NCBI GenBank assembly: GCA_001599295.1
Contig: BCGN01000009.1
Coordinates: 434,001-498,000 of the forward strand
Source of the DNA: Sporopachydermia quercuum
Lineage: Eukaryota; Ascomycota; Sporopachydermiomycetes; Sporopachydermiales; Sporopachydermiaceae
Direction of reading: 5' to 3'
Length of the DNA stretch: 64,000 nucleotides
Of this stretch, positions 62,760-64,000 are shown in pieces. The notes beneath the pieces were generated by a model. That model was not told where the DNA came from. It ran no database searches and saw only the letters and a list, made by a program, of their open reading frames with translations. Each line of letters begins with the position of its first letter. Positions within the stretch are counted from its first letter, which is position 1. The translations under genes and the position numbers were made by a program.

Positions 62760-64000
62760 TCTTCCAGAGAGTTGTGACAGACGGAGATTTTACATATCGA
62801 GGTATCACTCAACCAAAAACAAAGATTTGATGTATAAGGTAAACTTTATCACAAAATAAACTGTCGATCAAGTGGAGGCTAATTACAAAGAACTGATCAT
62901 ATATTTTCACATTTTATTTTTAATACAACCCGTATAGAATAAATATTTGCATATTATGTTTTCATTTATCATAATCAGAGGTTGCTCTGTCTTCCTCTCA
63001 ACATATCAGGTCTCCAGCTCGAATTGTGGGGGGAATGAACATGACGTCTCACCATGTAACCATTTCTTCTTAGCTTCACCCTTTAATTTTGGGGGTTATG
63101 GGTTTAATTTTGTCCCATGCTGGTTGCCACAGCGGTAAAAAGAGTCTAGTCATGACTCGGCGTATAAGCTGAATGAGTATTTTGTTTCAGAGGGTCTCTT
63201 GTCAGGCTTTCCCGAAAGATATAAGATGAGAAGGAGAAGAGCAGAGAAAGATGATATTGGATATACGATGATGGTAGAGCAAATGATAGAGTGTTTGCCC
63301 AGTCAAAAATATATTTTCTACCAAATATAAACAACTAAATGGATCTTCTAGTATCTATTTTACTCTCCTCCTATATGTTTATCGAAAGACAAGAATTTCT
63401 CGCATCTATATCANCTTCAACGCACATACAACTCACTCACACAAACTAAAAACCATGACAATCTCACACATCAACCTCCCACTTGAATGCCAATGGGCAC
63501 AAAGTGATTCTCATTCTATTCACTCTTAGTACAAACAGCAAGAACAAATATCATCTATCTTCCAGTCATTCTCACTTTTTATTATTCCTATCGACGATTA
63601 TATACATTAATCATATAATGAAGATCCTCCTTTTCTCCCTCAATTCCTAGTTTTAAGCTTTCCTCCCATGAACTCCAAAGTTGCCATAGTATCTAGCTTT
63701 TTTTTATAGGGAAAAGAATAAACATAGGCATAAAGCAGGTGTAGTAATAATGTACTACCAAATTGGGCAGACTTCTGTCAAGTTCTTTTTCCACTAGTTT
63801 TTACACAGTTTTGCATAGCAACAAGTTTTTTTTTTCCAACAGTAGAAGCAGGCTGATGGTGATAACTAAAAGAAAAAGCTCTGAAAGTAGTTCCACTCGA
63901 TATAAAACATAAAATAAGGATCTGAATTCGGTTCGATAATTGTTAGGAGATCTGAATTAAGATAGTAACTAGTTGGATTGAAGAGAGAAGTCGTTGTTGA
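62760..64000. other. Right-edge region, no gene recognised
   Basis: 1.24 kb of PSO2 3' flank and beyond. Frames at 62947-63138 and 63146-63334 have no similarity. T-rich stretches near 63700 and 63820. It probably includes the promoter of a gene outside the window. Confidence 0.55.

Noticed and set aside
1-64000. Transposons, LTRs, viral relics or CRISPR arrays
   Set aside because: No transposase, reverse transcriptase or integrase frame, no paired terminal repeats and no spaced repeat array were found by eye.

Overview
The window is ordinary nuclear chromosome from a budding yeast (Saccharomycotina). It is AT-rich, with compact genes, TACTAAC-type branch points, GTATGT/GTAAGT donors and an intron-bearing tRNA-Leu(UAG) close to the S. 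cerevisiae one. CUG codons fall on conserved leucine positions in the mevalonate decarboxylase and CDC45 genes, so the species reads CUG as Leu and is not in the CUG-Ser clade. I cannot name genus or species. Single Ns scattered through the sequence keep every reading frame and look like masked heterozygous sites of a diploid assembly.

I support 22 protein genes and one tRNA. Ten protein genes are spliced, with 14 introns placed by hand. From left to right: the 3' end of SLC1; a flavocytochrome b2-like dehydrogenase with no presequence and a C-terminal SKL; YKT6 (three exons); a Rab7-like GTPase; tRNA-Leu; BXI1; COQ2; MVD1 (ERG19); TUP1; CSM1 (four exons); LUG1 (a LYAR-type zinc-finger gene); a zinc-less YNL134C-type reductase; CDC45; a EutQ-like cupin; a MNN1-family mannosyltransferase; MTC5 (two exons); ERG27 (1.4 kb intron); SAC6 (1.3 kb intron); a short-chain dehydrogenase overlapping a short-form CDC13-like gene tail to tail; a GSK-3 kinase (RIM11 type); CIN4/ARL2; and PSO2/SNM1.

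Several neighbourhoods match S. cerevisiae: COQ2-MVD1 (YNR041C-YNR043W), TUP1-CSM1-LUG1 (YCR084C-YCR086W-YCR087C-A, same orientations), MTC5-SAC6 (YDR128W-YDR129C, here with ERG27 between them) and RIM11-CIN4-PSO2 (YMR139W-YMR138W-YMR137C, kinase inverted). COQ2, MVD1 and ERG27 belong to connected isoprenoid, ubiquinone and sterol chemistry. The other genes are housekeeping functions in trafficking, cytoskeleton, replication, telomeres, DNA repair and TOR signalling. I see no transposon, viral relic or CRISPR array.

The most unusual points are: the b2-type dehydrogenase that appears rerouted to peroxisomes; a terminal 28-nt exon that alone carries the YKT6 lipid anchor; two introns over 1.2 kb; short branch-point to 3' splice-site spacing in all introns; a 7 x 10-bp repeat just past the SAC6 stop; and a short Cdc13-like telomere protein sharing its stop-codon region with a convergent dehydrogenase gene.
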